DNA of 64,000 bases from Alloactinosynnema sp. L-07. Lineage in GTDB: Bacteria > Actinomycetota > Actinomycetes > Mycobacteriales > Pseudonocardiaceae. A model generated the notes under the pieces. The model saw only the letters and a program-made list of their open reading frames with translations, had not been told where the DNA came from and did not search any database. The position numbers were made by a program, and so were the translations under genes. The DNA lies in NCBI RefSeq assembly GCF_900070365.1, contig NZ_LN850107.1, positions 868,001 through 932,000 on the forward strand. Direction: 5' to 3'. Shown piece after piece: positions 7,177 to 15,811 of this stretch. How positions within the stretch are numbered: position 1 is the stretch's first letter; the number at the start of each line of letters is the position of its first letter.

Positions 7177-10100
7177 CTACTTCAGCTTGTAGGCCCGCAC
7201 GATCGTCTGCTCGACCGTGCCGCCGCGGCCGTCGGACGCCTTGGCCCGCAGCGACACCGACTTCGCGCCCGCCGGGTGGTGCAGCAGCACCACCGAGTTG
7301 GCCACGACCGTCGCCTTGCGCCAGGTCGCGCCCTCGTCGAAGGACACGTCGACCGACAGTCCACGGGGGATCGCGGTCGACCCGTTCTCCCGCTGCAGCG
7401 TCACCGGCAACGCGAACGCCCGACCGCCGGGCGCGCTGTTGGTCGCGTCCAGGTTGGCGTGGAACCGCACCGTCGACAGTGGCACCGTCGTGTCGCCCTT
7501 CGCGGACTCGAAGGTCCACGCCGCCGACATCTTGGTGCTGACGTCGTACCGGGCGGGCCGGACCACGTCGGTGGTGAGCCGGTAGCGGCCCCGCTCAGCG
7601 GGCACCTCGAACTCACCGTAGCCCGGGACGTCGCTCTCACCGATCTTCACGCCGTCGCGGTACAGAGTGGTGTTGGCCGACTCGGTGATCATGTATCCCG
7701 AGTTGCCCCCGCCGTCGCCGAACAGGCTGATCCGGAAACCCAGCCTATTCTCGTACCGGATGCCCGGCGAGTAGCCGGTGTCCGGCATCGCCGGTCCGTA
7801 GATCCCGACGTTCATCCTTTCCTGGTACGTGCGGTTCGCGCGGTAGTCCCGCCACGGCGAGGTGTAGGCACCGTCGATTCGCATGGGGTCCGGGGTGGTC
7901 ATCAAGATTTCGCCCGACCAGCGCATGCCGTCAGTGGTGAGGTGCTCGGTGATCGTCGTGGGGATCGTCGTCCGCCGGACCCTGGCCCACCCGCCGCCCT
8001 CGCCCGAGGTCGGCCTCGGAAACACCAACCGCTCGACGGCCTCGTGGTCACCCGCCGCCCGGCCCACCTCGGTGCGCACGGTGGCGAGGTCCTGCTGCCG
8101 CACCTGCTTGACCCAGCCGGTCGGGATCGATCCGCCCTGCGACCAGGCCAGGCCGTAGAACGCGTCGGTCGTCTCCCAACTGGTGTTGACGGTCCAGGTC
8201 AGCTGGTCGGTAGGCATCGCCGGGCCCACCTGGCCGGTGTGCACGCGGCGTGGATCCGAGCTGATGACGCCGATCCCGACGAAGCCGTGCGCTGTCTTGA
8301 TCACGTACTCCTCCGACGCCAGCGTCGGCGTCGCCTCGACCGGCGGGGTGATCTGCAGCGGCTTGGTGGCCCTGGCGTCGGCCACGACCTCGGTGTCCTT
8401 GGTCAGGTCGACGCCCAGGTGCACCAGGTGGTGCGCACTCGCGTCGTCGGAGATGAAGCTGTCGATCAGGTACTTGCCCTTGGGCACGCGCTTGGTGAAC
8501 ACGCCGTCGACCGGGCGCAGGAAGTCGACGGTACCGCTGTCCATGCCGACGAGCAGGCCGCCCACCGAGTTGCTCGGCTTGCCGTCCGGACCGAGGTAGG
8601 TGATCTTGAGCTGGTAGCTCTCGACCTCACGGTTCACCGCGACGGGCGTACGGACCGCGACCTCGCCCGCCTTGGCCGTCAGCGAGCCGGAGTAGACGCC
8701 GTCAACCGTGCCCATCCGGGTGTCGGCCGTGACGCGGATGGTCGCCGTCCCGCCCGCGGGGACCTCGATCCTGTTCTGCGACAACGTGAACATCCCGGCG
8801 GGCGCGGGCTTGCCCTGCGGGTCGGCGACGTCGAGCGTCAGGTCGAAGGTGACCGCCTGGTCGCTGTCGTTGCGGTAGGCGAGGTCTTTGGTCACCGGCT
8901 GGTCGTCGTCGTGCGGCCACTGCTGCAGCCCGAGGCTGACCGAGGTCGGCTCGGTGACGATGTTCTGCGCCAGGGCCTTCGGCACGTCGATCCGGCCGGA
9001 CCCCTGGTCGAAGGCGCCTGCCCCAGCCGTGGGCCGCGCGGACGCGGTGAGCGCCGCCTTGATTCGGGCGCCAGTCCACTGTGGATTCTTCTGGGCGAGC
9101 AGCGCCGCGGCGCCCGCGACGTGCGGGGTGGCCATGGACGTTCCGGACAGCGCCACGTAGCCGGGTTCGACGGGGTTGCCGATGACACCCTCGGCCGCCT
9201 TGGCCGCGGCGATCTCCGAGCCCGGCGCGGTGACGTCCGGCTTGACCGCGCTGTCGCCGATCCGCGGGCCCCGGCTGGAGAAGAACGACACCGAGTCGTC
9301 CCGCTCGACCGAGCCGACGGTGAGCGCCGCGTCCGCGCTGCCGGGGGAGCCGACCGAACTCGCCGACGGGCCCGAGTTGCCCGCCGCCACCACGAACAGG
9401 GTGCCGTGCTCGGCGGAGAGCCGGTTCAGCGCCGCTTCCACCGGATCGATGTCCGGGGTGTCCTCGCCGCCCAGGCTCAGGTTGACGATGTCGGCGCCCT
9501 GCTCGACCGCCCACTCCATCCCCGCGATGATCCACGAGTCCAGGCCGTAGCCCTGGTCGTTGAGCACCTTGCCGTCGAGCAGTCGCGCGCCGTCGGCGAC
9601 GCCGCGGTACTTCGCGCCGCCACCGGCGATGATCGAGCCGACATGCGTGCCGTGGCCGACCCGGTCGACCGCGTCGGCGCTGTCGGTGAAGTTGCGCTCG
9701 CCGACCTCGCGCGCGGCCAGGTCGGGATGGGTCTGGTCGACACCGGTGTCGAGCACCGCCACCTTGACGCCCGCGCCGGTCAGCCCGGCCTGCCACGCCT
9801 GCGGCGCGCCGATCTGGGCCGCGCTGCGGTCGAGCGTCGCCTTGCGCTTGCCATCGAGCCAGACCTTCCCGCCGCGCGTGAGGGTCTGCCATCCGCTCGC
9901 CAGCGCGGACTTGTCCGCGCTCACCGCTCGGGCCTTGGCCGCGGGCAGTTCCCGCATGGTCCGCATCCCGGTCGGCGCCTGCCCGGTGATGATCAGCGGC
10001 AGGTCGGCGCGGGTGTCGTCGTACCCGGCGTCGAGCAGGCCGGTGACGTCGAACAGGCGCCGGTCGAGCGTGCCGTCGGCGACGAGACTCATGGCGTCGG

Positions 10101-10341
10101 CGGGAATGACGGTCAGGTGACCGCCGGTCTTCTGGGTTCGGAACTGAATTCGTTCCCGGCCTTTGCCGGGAATCAAGGATGGTGCCCGGCCGCCGTCGGG
10201 GACGACCACCCGGTCGCCGGTGATCAGCGTGACCGAACGGGATTTGGTCGGTGTGGCGGTCTTGGTTGGTTCGGCTTGCGCTGGAGCGGTGCCCGCGAGC
10301 ACCAGCCCCAGGGCGGTGAGGAAGGAGAATGTCCGTTTCAT
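7177..10341 (-). CDS. Secreted S8-family serine protease (subtilase), 1054 aa
   Basis: The N-terminus has a Sec signal peptide (KRTFSFLTALGLVLAGTAPAQA, cleavage about residue 23). A propeptide-like stretch runs to about 180. The subtilisin catalytic domain follows with D198 (AVLDTGVD), H230 (GHGTHVGS), oxyanion N321 (AAGNSGP) and S402 (GTSMATPHVAG). After about residue 450 come roughly 600 residues of beta-rich modules, as in large extracellular actinomycete subtilases: a repeated Ig-like region (VTFDLTLDVADPQGKPAP, GGTATIRVTADT) and a C-terminal region ending RAYKLK. There is no LPxTG anchor or C-terminal membrane helix, so the enzyme is probably released. It is monocistronic and convergent with the CoA transferase. 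Confidence 0.95.
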   Translation of the reverse strand: MKRTFSFLTALGLVLAGTAPAQAEPTKTATPTKSRSVTLITGDRVVVPDGGRAPSLIPGKGRERIQFRTQKTGGHLTVIPADAMSLVADGTLDRRLFDVTGLLDAGYDDTRADLPLIITGQAPTGMRTMRELPAAKARAVSADKSALASGWQTLTRGGKVWLDGKRKATLDRSAAQIGAPQAWQAGLTGAGVKVAVLDTGVDQTHPDLAAREVGERNFTDSADAVDRVGHGTHVGSIIAGGGAKYRGVADGARLLDGKVLNDQGYGLDSWIIAGMEWAVEQGADIVNLSLGGEDTPDIDPVEAALNRLSAEHGTLFVVAAGNSGPSASSVGSPGSADAALTVGSVERDDSVSFFSSRGPRIGDSAVKPDVTAPGSEIAAAKAAEGVIGNPVEPGYVALSGTSMATPHVAGAAALLAQKNPQWTGARIKAALTASARPTAGAGAFDQGSGRIDVPKALAQNIVTEPTSVSLGLQQWPHDDDQPVTKDLAYRNDSDQAVTFDLTLDVADPQGKPAPAGMFTLSQNRIEVPAGGTATIRVTADTRMGTVDGVYSGSLTAKAGEVAVRTPVAVNREVESYQLKITYLGPDGKPSNSVGGLLVGMDSGTVDFLRPVDGVFTKRVPKGKYLIDSFISDDASAHHLVHLGVDLTKDTEVVADARATKPLQITPPVEATPTLASEEYVIKTAHGFVGIGVISSDPRRVHTGQVGPAMPTDQLTWTVNTSWETTDAFYGLAWSQGGSIPTGWVKQVRQQDLATVRTEVGRAAGDHEAVERLVFPRPTSGEGGGWARVRRTTIPTTITEHLTTDGMRWSGEILMTTPDPMRIDGAYTSPWRDYRANRTYQERMNVGIYGPAMPDTGYSPGIRYENRLGFRISLFGDGGGNSGYMITESANTTLYRDGVKIGESDVPGYGEFEVPAERGRYRLTTDVVRPARYDVSTKMSAAWTFESAKGDTTVPLSTVRFHANLDATNSAPGGRAFALPVTLQRENGSTAIPRGLSVDVSFDEGATWRKATVVANSVVLLHHPAGAKSVSLRAKASDGRGGTVEQTIVRAYKLK

Positions 10342-10570
10342 CTGTGGCGTCAGCCCCCACTAATCCGCAAAAAGAACAGGACATGAGGGCGAACAAGGGA
10401 AATCCCCAGAATCCAACCCCCAGTTCTTCCGAAGGTAATGATCAACGGGGGGCGGCGCAAGGAAGATGATCTTGACTCGGGACGTTCACTCGAATGGCCG
10501 TGATCGTTCGTGCGGGCTGGGCCGTTCGGGGTTAGCGTGGCAGCCCGATCCCGAGTAAAGGAGGTTCGTC

Positions 10571-11326
10571 ATGGTCTTCCGCGACAACCCGTGGCCCGCG
10601 GGTACTCCGTGCTGGGTCGACCTGGGCACCGACGTCGAGCGAGCGGTCTCCTTCTACACCGGCCTGTTCGGGTGGGATATCCAGGTCGGCGGCGAGGAGG
10701 TCGGCGGGTACGGGCAGGCGTTCCTCGACGGCAAGGTCGTCGCCGGGTTCGGTCCGCTGCAGGACCCGAGCCAGCCCACCGCGTGGACGACCTACCTGGC
10801 ATCGGCCGACCTCGACGGCGATGCCGCGAAGGTCAAGGGCGCGGGCGGACAGATCGTCGTGGACCCGATGGACATCATGGAGTTCGGCAGGATGTTCATC
10901 GCCGTCGACCCGACCGGGGCCATGTTCGGCGTGTGGGAGGCGGGCACGCACTACGGCGTGCAACTGACCAACGAGCCGGGTTCGCTGAGCTGGAACGAAC
11001 ACCTCAGCGGCGACCTTGAGGCGGCCAAAGACTTCTACGCCAAGGTCTTCGGATACAGCTACGACGAGGTCGGCGGCCCGTTGTCCTACGTCACGTTCTC
11101 GCTCACCGAGGGCGGCGACGCGGTCGGCGGCATGGGCGCGTCCGGTGTCGGTTCGTGGGGGACGTACTTCAACGTCGCCGACACCGACGCCGCGGCCGCC
11201 TTGGTCGAGGAACTCGGCGGCAGGGTCATCGACGCGCCGGAGTCGACGCCGTTCGGCCGGATGGCCACCGTCGCCGACGACCAAGGCGCGATCTTCAAGT
11301 TGATCGCCGACGTGCCCGCGCGGTAA
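10571..11326 (+). CDS. Two-domain VOC family protein
   Basis: Start ATG 10571 follows AAAGGAGG by 7 bases. The 251 residues form two vicinal-oxygen-chelate (glyoxalase fold) units: PCWVDLGTDVERAVSFYTGLFGW at about 13-35, and SWNEHLSGDLEAAKDFYAKVFGY at about 138-160, each ending in a sheet (FIAVDPTGAMFGVWEAG; TVADDQGAIFKLIA). Such duplicated VOC proteins are often annotated as hydroxylases or bleomycin-resistance-like proteins in actinomycetes, with few confirmed substrates. Divergent from the subtilase; it looks monocistronic. Confidence 0.9.
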   Translation: MVFRDNPWPAGTPCWVDLGTDVERAVSFYTGLFGWDIQVGGEEVGGYGQAFLDGKVVAGFGPLQDPSQPTAWTTYLASADLDGDAAKVKGAGGQIVVDPMDIMEFGRMFIAVDPTGAMFGVWEAGTHYGVQLTNEPGSLSWNEHLSGDLEAAKDFYAKVFGYSYDEVGGPLSYVTFSLTEGGDAVGGMGASGVGSWGTYFNVADTDAAAALVEELGGRVIDAPESTPFGRMATVADDQGAIFKLIADVPAR

Positions 11327-11434
11327 CGCGCCAGGACGGTGCCCGGGTGTCGCCGGGTGGTGCCGATGCGCGTCGGCGCCACCCGGCGGTCCGACCACCG
11401 GCTGAGCCGGTTGCCCCGGTCGGGGTCTGACGGG

Positions 11435-11770
11435 TCAGCCGCGGCGCCACCAGCGGCGCTTGGGTGCGGCCAACATTCCTTGGGCGGTCGCCCATTGTTC
11501 GAATTGTGCGGCATCGTCTCGGTAGCGGGTGCCCTCCAGACGGGGGTGAATGCGCGCGTACTCGTCGAATAAGGGGCGATAGCGGTCGCCCAGGTCGCCC
11601 GCCGTCTCCGGAATCAGCCGCGCGACCACCCGACGCCGTTTCGCCAGCAGCGCCGCCGCCTCGACGCGCACCGCCCGTTCGTCGAATCCCGAAGGAATGG
11701 GCCCGTCCGCCAGCACCGCCCGCAGCAGGTCCGCCTGGGCGGCGGCGAGACGGTCACGGGGTTCGCTCAC
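11435..11770 (-). CDS. Small partner protein of the DUF692 operon (111 aa)
   Basis: The GTG at 11770 overlaps the DUF692 stop by four bases (GTGA), which fixes the start and implies coupled translation. The product is helical and Arg-rich ([21 protein letters not shown], then [34 protein letters not shown]) and ends WWRRG. Its layout recalls the C-terminal helical domain of the DUF2063-like partners that sit next to DUF692/MNIO enzymes and deliver the substrate peptide; that comparison is my inference from pattern, not an alignment. It has no Cys, so it is not itself the modified substrate. Confidence 0.7.
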   Translation of the reverse strand: MSEPRDRLAAAQADLLRAVLADGPIPSGFDERAVRVEAAALLAKRRRVVARLIPETAGDLGDRYRPLFDEYARIHPRLEGTRYRDDAAQFEQWATAQGMLAAPKRRWWRRG

Positions 11771-12582
11771 GCTGTCTCCGCTAGTACCGCGCGGATCGCG
11801 TCGAGTTCGGCCTTCAGTGCCGCGTCGGTCGGGTAGAAGTCGTCGCGTTCGAGCAGCACCCCCGGCGGCCGGACCCGGGTGCACAGCTCACGCAGTAGGT
11901 CGAGCACGCCAGGCGGCACCGGGTGCGCGTGGGTGTCGTGATAGACCCCGTCCGTCTCCATCCCGCCCGCGACGTGCACATACGCCACCTGGTCCAGCGG
12001 CAGTCCGTCGAGCAGCAGGGTTGGGTCCTGGCCGAGGTTGAGCGCGTTGGCCCACATGTTCGCCACGTCGATCAGCAGCAGGCAGCCGGTCCGCTCGACC
12101 AGCTCGGTGAGGAACCGCGCCTCGGTCAGCTCCGCCGCGGGCCATTCGATCAGCGCGGCGATGTTCTCCAGCGCCAGCGGCACCCCCAGCGCCGCTTGAG
12201 CCGTCTTGACGTTGGCCACCAGCACGTCCAGTGCGTCGCGGGTGCGGGGGACCGGCATCAGATGACCAGAGTCGAGGCCGCCCGCGCGCACGAAACACAC
12301 ATGGTCGCTGGCCAGCGGCGCGTCCAGCGCGTCGGCCACCGCCGCGAGATGGTCGATCCGGGCGCCGTCGACCGGGTCGGCGCCGCCCAGCGACAGCGAG
12401 ACGGCGTGGGGGAGGACGGGGATCCCGCGGTCCCGAAGGATCCGCAGCGACTCCGGGAGGTTGTCGTGGTGCACGTTCTCCGCGACCACCTCGACGAAGT
12501 CGACCCCCGGCATCCGCTCGACGGTCAGATCTATCTCCGACCGCCAGCCGATGCCTACCCCGAGCTCACCCACGCCACCCAC
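11767..12582 (-). CDS. DUF692 family (MNIO) multinuclear non-haem iron enzyme
   Basis: The 271-residue TIM-barrel protein has the metal-ligand pattern of DUF692/MNIO enzymes: E31/E35 (FVEVVAEN), H59 ([11 protein letters not shown]), D93-H94 (SDHVCF), E139 (ALENIA), D172 with N175 (DVANMWANA), H203 (VHVAGG), D216/H218 (HDTHAHP) and a late E (LLERDDF). Characterised members (MbnB, TglH, ChrH, bufferin enzymes) use two or three irons to oxidise Cys residues in peptides. The GTG at 12582, preceded by GGGGGA, starts 4 bases after the stop of the upstream gene, whose C-terminal tail carries three Cys in a Gly run and is the obvious candidate substrate. The long upstream open frame is only a shadow of that Gly-rich tail. 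Confidence 0.9.
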   Translation of the reverse strand: MGGVGELGVGIGWRSEIDLTVERMPGVDFVEVVAENVHHDNLPESLRILRDRGIPVLPHAVSLSLGGADPVDGARIDHLAAVADALDAPLASDHVCFVRAGGLDSGHLMPVPRTRDALDVLVANVKTAQAALGVPLALENIAALIEWPAAELTEARFLTELVERTGCLLLIDVANMWANALNLGQDPTLLLDGLPLDQVAYVHVAGGMETDGVYHDTHAHPVPPGVLDLLRELCTRVRPPGVLLERDDFYPTDAALKAELDAIRAVLAETA

Positions 12583-12586
12583 TGTC

Positions 12587-13477
12587 TCATCCCCCGCAGC
12601 CACCGCCACCGCCACCGCAGCCACCGCCACAGCTGCTGCTGCTGCCACCGCCGCCGTCGCCACCCGACGACGAGGAACCGCCGTCGTGGCTGGACCGATG
12701 TGACGCCATCGCGGTGTTGATCTCCTCGTCCGGGTGGGCGCCAAGACCGCTGAACGCCACGATCCCGACGACGCCGGCCGCACCCAGCAACGCCGCTTCT
12801 TCACTGGGCACCCTGCGGCCGTTCGGCTTGGCCTCGCGGAGCACGCGTTCCCCCGCGTAGGTCCGGGTCGGCACCGGCATGCGGTACACCAGAACCATGG
12901 CCAGGCCGGTCGCCAGCAGCGCCAGCGACAGCCAGCCGATCGGCCGTCCGTCGGATATCCCGTTGATCCACCGCGCCGCGCCCACTACGAAGAGCACAGC
13001 CAGCGGCAGGGCACCCCATCGTGCCCGCGCCGCCGCCTCGCCGACCAGCAACCCCTTGCGCACCAGGGAATCCCCGACGCCGGTGACGGCGTCAACCCTG
13101 CTGACCTTGTCGACGAGCAAGTGAATCGCGCGGTCCCCGTACCGCTTGACATCCGACAGGACGGCCATGTCGACGGGATCGGCGGACGTGGACCCCTCGA
13201 CCACGCTCACCGATCCCTTGCGGCTCGGCCGGATCCTGCCCTGGTCGATCAACCTGGCGATGGCCGTCTCCACGACGCGCCGCGCGCCGCCCGCCAGGTA
13301 CGCCAGCTCGTGCATCGAGAGCTGACCAGGCCGGATCGTCCCGCCTGTCGGCCGCGTGTCGGCGGATCCCGTACGGACCATGATCCGTACCGCCAACGCG
13401 AACAACAGGGCGAAGAAGAACACGACCAGATAGATCCTCAGGAACTCAGGTCCCGAGAGTCCCCACGGCTCGTTCAT
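12587..13477 (-). CDS. TIGR04222-like membrane protein with Cys/Gly-rich C-terminal tail
   Basis: The 296-residue protein starts with a membrane helix ([20 protein letters not shown]), then a soluble domain including [24 protein letters not shown] and [20 protein letters not shown]. Two more membrane helices lie at about 150-200 ([32 protein letters not shown]). The tail is low complexity: runs of Ser and Gly, then C283-GGG-C287-GGGGGG-C294-GG at the very end. This build matches the TIGR04222 family, whose members I recall as often neighbouring DUF692 genes. The gene is first in a three-gene coupled operon with the DUF692 enzyme. Inference: the Cys tail is oxidatively modified by the enzyme and may bind metal at the cell surface. 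Confidence 0.85.
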   Translation of the reverse strand: MNEPWGLSGPEFLRIYLVVFFFALLFALAVRIMVRTGSADTRPTGGTIRPGQLSMHELAYLAGGARRVVETAIARLIDQGRIRPSRKGSVSVVEGSTSADPVDMAVLSDVKRYGDRAIHLLVDKVSRVDAVTGVGDSLVRKGLLVGEAAARARWGALPLAVLFVVGAARWINGISDGRPIGWLSLALLATGLAMVLVYRMPVPTRTYAGERVLREAKPNGRRVPSEEAALLGAAGVVGIVAFSGLGAHPDEEINTAMASHRSSHDGGSSSSGGDGGGGSSSSCGGGCGGGGGGCGG

Positions 13478-13582
13478 TGCCCACCCCCTTCGTCAGTCAC
13501 CCTGACAAGGCAGATGGTTCTGGGTGTGTGACCGCGCGCACAAGCAGGCTTGACCAAGATTTAGGCAAGCCGTGGGTGAGAT

Positions 13583-14032
13583 TTAGGCTTCTTGAGCCGG
13601 ACTTGAGGTGTCCTCGTCCGGGACCAGCGTCAGCGAGATCGAGTTGATGCAGTAGCGCTGGTCGGTCGGGGTCGGGTAGCCCTCGCCCTCGAAGACGTGG
13701 CCGAGGTGGCTGTGGCAGCTGCCGCACAGGACCTCGGTGCGCACCATGCCGAACTCGCGGTCCTCCCGCAGGATGACGCTCTCGCCCGCCAGCGGCGAGA
13801 AGAACGACGGCCAGCCGCAGTGCGACTCGAACTTGGTGTCGCTGCGGAACAGCTCGGCGCCGCAGGCCCGGCACCGGTAGACCCCGACGGTCTTGGTTTC
13901 GGTGTACTCGCCGGTCCACGCGGGCTCGGTCCCGGCCTTGCGCAGCACCGCGAACTCGCGCGGGTCCAGTTGCGCGCGCCATTCCTGTTCGGACTTGACG
14001 ACCCTAGGGGTCGCGCCGACAACGGGTTTCAC
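13583..14032 (-). CDS. msrB: Peptide-methionine (R)-S-oxide reductase MsrB
   Basis: GTG 14032 is preceded by AGGAG at 9 bases spacing. The 149-residue protein has the MsrB signatures: two zinc CxxC pairs (YRCRACG and LCGSCH), the HCGWPSFF motif, GHVFEGEGYPTP and the catalytic Cys in RYCINS. It reduces the R form of methionine sulfoxide in proteins with thioredoxin-type electrons; no signal peptide, so cytoplasmic. It lies 105 bases downstream of the TIGR04222 gene start region and is transcribed in the same direction. Confidence 0.95.
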   Translation of the reverse strand: MKPVVGATPRVVKSEQEWRAQLDPREFAVLRKAGTEPAWTGEYTETKTVGVYRCRACGAELFRSDTKFESHCGWPSFFSPLAGESVILREDREFGMVRTEVLCGSCHSHLGHVFEGEGYPTPTDQRYCINSISLTLVPDEDTSSPAQEA

Positions 14033-14070
14033 CGGAAATCGCTCCTGACTTCTCTGGTGCGGTTGGGCGC

Positions 14071-14421
14071 TCAGGCGAACAGCGTGGTGAGGATGAACAC
14101 CAGCGTGTCCCACACGGCGATGATGACCCCGAGCATGATCAGCGCGACCAGGATGCCCGCGGTGAGCCTGCGGTGTCCGCCGAGCCGGTTGGCCGCGTCG
14201 GCGAAGTCGCCGACGCCGCCGATGTAGCCCTCGACGGTGAAGCCGGGGCGCACCCGCTGGACCCGGTCGAGGTGCTCGGCGAACGCCCTGGCCTCGGGGT
14301 CGTCGGGGTCCAAACCGATCAGGTCGTCGGCGAATCGGCCCTGCGGGCCCGGCTGCGGGGCCGGTGGCGTCGGAGGGCGCGGGTCATCATCGGGCATGCC
14401 GAAGGAACCGGTCGCGACCAT
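14071..14421 (-). CDS. Small C-terminally anchored membrane protein (116 aa)
   Basis: The N-terminus is Pro/Asp rich (MPDDDPRPPTPPAPQPG); the middle reads EARAFAEHLDRVQRVRPGFT; the last 30 residues form one hydrophobic helix (LTAGILVALIMLGVIIAVWD). ATG 14421 was taken; a second in-frame ATG at 14397 could be used instead, as neither has a strong ribosome site. It lies 38 bases upstream of msrB and 25 bases after hisS on the same strand. The function is unknown. Confidence 0.65.
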   Translation of the reverse strand: MVATGSFGMPDDDPRPPTPPAPQPGPQGRFADDLIGLDPDDPEARAFAEHLDRVQRVRPGFTVEGYIGGVGDFADAANRLGGHRRLTAGILVALIMLGVIIAVWDTLVFILTTLFA

Positions 14422-14446
14422 ATGTCCACGGTAACCTGGTCGACCC

Positions 14447-15715
14447 TTACCTGTCGCCCAGCGGGCGCTCGTCGAGGTCGGCCGAGTCGGCTTTGAGGTG
14501 GACGAACGAGGTGAATCCCCACTCCTCCAGCCTGCCGAGTTGGGCGCCGAACTTGCCGCGCCTGCGGATCGGGGACACGGTGCGACCCGTGCCGCGCAGC
14601 GTGCGCGCCGCCCCGGTGACCGCGGGCAGCGCGACGTCGGCCTCATAGAGGACCGCGACGCGCTCGCCGGGGGCCTGGCCGCCGAGCAGGTCGACGATGC
14701 GCTCGAAGCCGATGGAGAAGCCGCACGCGGGCACGTCGCGGCCCAGCGACCGGCCGATGAGCCGGTCGTAGCGCCCGCCGCCCGCCACCGAGCCCGACGA
14801 GCCGGGGTGCACGATCTCGAAGATCTGGCCGGTGTAGTAGCCCATGCCGCGCACCAGCGTCGGGTCGAACTCCCAGCTGATCGGGCGGGTCTCACCGAGC
14901 GCGCGCAGGGCGTCGGCGGTGGCGGACAGGTCGGCGATGACCTCGTCGGCCAGACCGGGGACCGACGCCGACAGCTGATCGCCCAACTTGGCGGAGTCGA
15001 TGCCCTGGAGGCTGGTGATGCTCGCCTGGAGCTGGTCGACCCGGTCGCCGTCGAGGCCCCGGCCCGCCAACTCGGCGCGCACGCCGTCCCACCCGACCTT
15101 GTCGAGCTTGTCGAGGGTGATGAACAGGCCGGTCCACTCCTCTTCCGGCAGGCCCGCGCCCGCGGCCAGCGCGGACAGGAAGCGCCGGTCGGAGACCCGG
15201 ACGGTGGTCCCGTCGAGGCCGACGGCGGCCAGCGCCTCGGTGGTGGCCTCGATCAGCTCGACCTCGGCCAGGACGCTTTCCTCGCCGAGCATGTCGATGT
15301 CGCACTGGTAGAACTGCCGGTAGCGGCCCTTCTGCGGCCGCTCGGCCCGCCAGACCGGGCCGAACTGGAACGAGCGGAACGGCTGGGGCAGCGTGGCCTG
15401 GTTGTTGCCGTAGAAGCGGGTCAGCGGGACCGTGAGGTCGTAGCGCAAACCGAGGTCGACCAGCTCACCCAGCGTGGTTTCGGCGGACACCGTCTCGTCC
15501 AGGCCGCGGCGCAGGATCCGGTAGATCAGCTTCTCGTTCTCGCCGCCCTGGCCGCCGGTCAGCCGCTCGATGTTCTCCAGCGCGGGGGTCTCGATGCGCT
15601 GGTAGCCGAACCGGTGGTAGACCTCGGTGATCTGGGCCAGGACATGATCGCGCACGGCGACGGTCGCGGGCAGCAGGTCACGGGTGCCCCTCGCGGGGCT
15701 GTTGTCGATCTTCAC
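14447..15715 (-). CDS. hisS: Histidine--tRNA ligase
   Basis: GTG 15715 follows GAGGAA at short spacing; product 422 residues, normal for HisRS. Class II synthetase motifs are present: GTRDLLP at the start, motif 2 with RAERPQKGRYRQFYQCDID, the HisA signature in variant form (LVRGMGYYTGQIFEI instead of RGLDYY), and motif 3 (GFSIGFERIVDLLG). The C-terminal anticodon-binding region is weak but of the right size. The enzyme joins histidine to tRNA-His. The genes around it are not the usual actinomycete hisS neighbours I would expect, and the motif variants suggest a less common HisRS lineage or a second copy in the genome. Confidence 0.88.
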   Translation of the reverse strand: MKIDNSPARGTRDLLPATVAVRDHVLAQITEVYHRFGYQRIETPALENIERLTGGQGGENEKLIYRILRRGLDETVSAETTLGELVDLGLRYDLTVPLTRFYGNNQATLPQPFRSFQFGPVWRAERPQKGRYRQFYQCDIDMLGEESVLAEVELIEATTEALAAVGLDGTTVRVSDRRFLSALAAGAGLPEEEWTGLFITLDKLDKVGWDGVRAELAGRGLDGDRVDQLQASITSLQGIDSAKLGDQLSASVPGLADEVIADLSATADALRALGETRPISWEFDPTLVRGMGYYTGQIFEIVHPGSSGSVAGGGRYDRLIGRSLGRDVPACGFSIGFERIVDLLGGQAPGERVAVLYEADVALPAVTGAARTLRGTGRTVSPIRRRGKFGAQLGRLEEWGFTSFVHLKADSADLDERPLGDR

Positions 15716-15799
15716 CGGGTTCCTCAGGTCGAGCGGTCGCTGACCCGCAGTACGGTACCGGGACTGGCCGAAGCCGCGCGCGCGCGTTGTCCTTCGCCG

Positions 15800-15805
15800 T
15801 AGGCT
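15800..15805 (+). promoter_or_regulatory. TAGGCT -10 box, leaderless start of the LigD-type polymerase gene
   Basis: TAGGCT lies 6 bases before the GTG at 15812, so transcription would begin at or next to the start codon. The same geometry is seen before PPK2 (28113-28118), the S9 peptidase (55612-55617), zapE and HIBADH in this window, which supports 15812 over the earlier GTG at 15806. Confidence 0.5.
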
Positions 15806-15811
15806 GTGGTC

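Noticed and set aside
6994..10386. Forward open frame of 1130 codons opposite the subtilase
   Set aside because: The reverse strand encodes a complete subtilase with triad and signal peptide; this frame has no recognisable feature.
12590..12700. Short GGC/GGT repeats as a CRISPR or tandem repeat
   Set aside because: They are codon repeats of a Gly/Ser/Cys tail; no spacer-repeat structure was found here or elsewhere in the window.
12461..12720. Forward frames with poly-Ala/Thr/Pro opposite the Gly/Ser/Cys tail
   Set aside because: These are antisense of the low-complexity tail of the TIGR04222-like protein, which has the better start, membrane helices and operon context.
14447..15715. T-box, tRNA or riboswitch near hisS
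   Set aside because: I saw no cloverleaf, T-box core or known riboswitch motif around hisS or elsewhere, though a covariance search was not possible.
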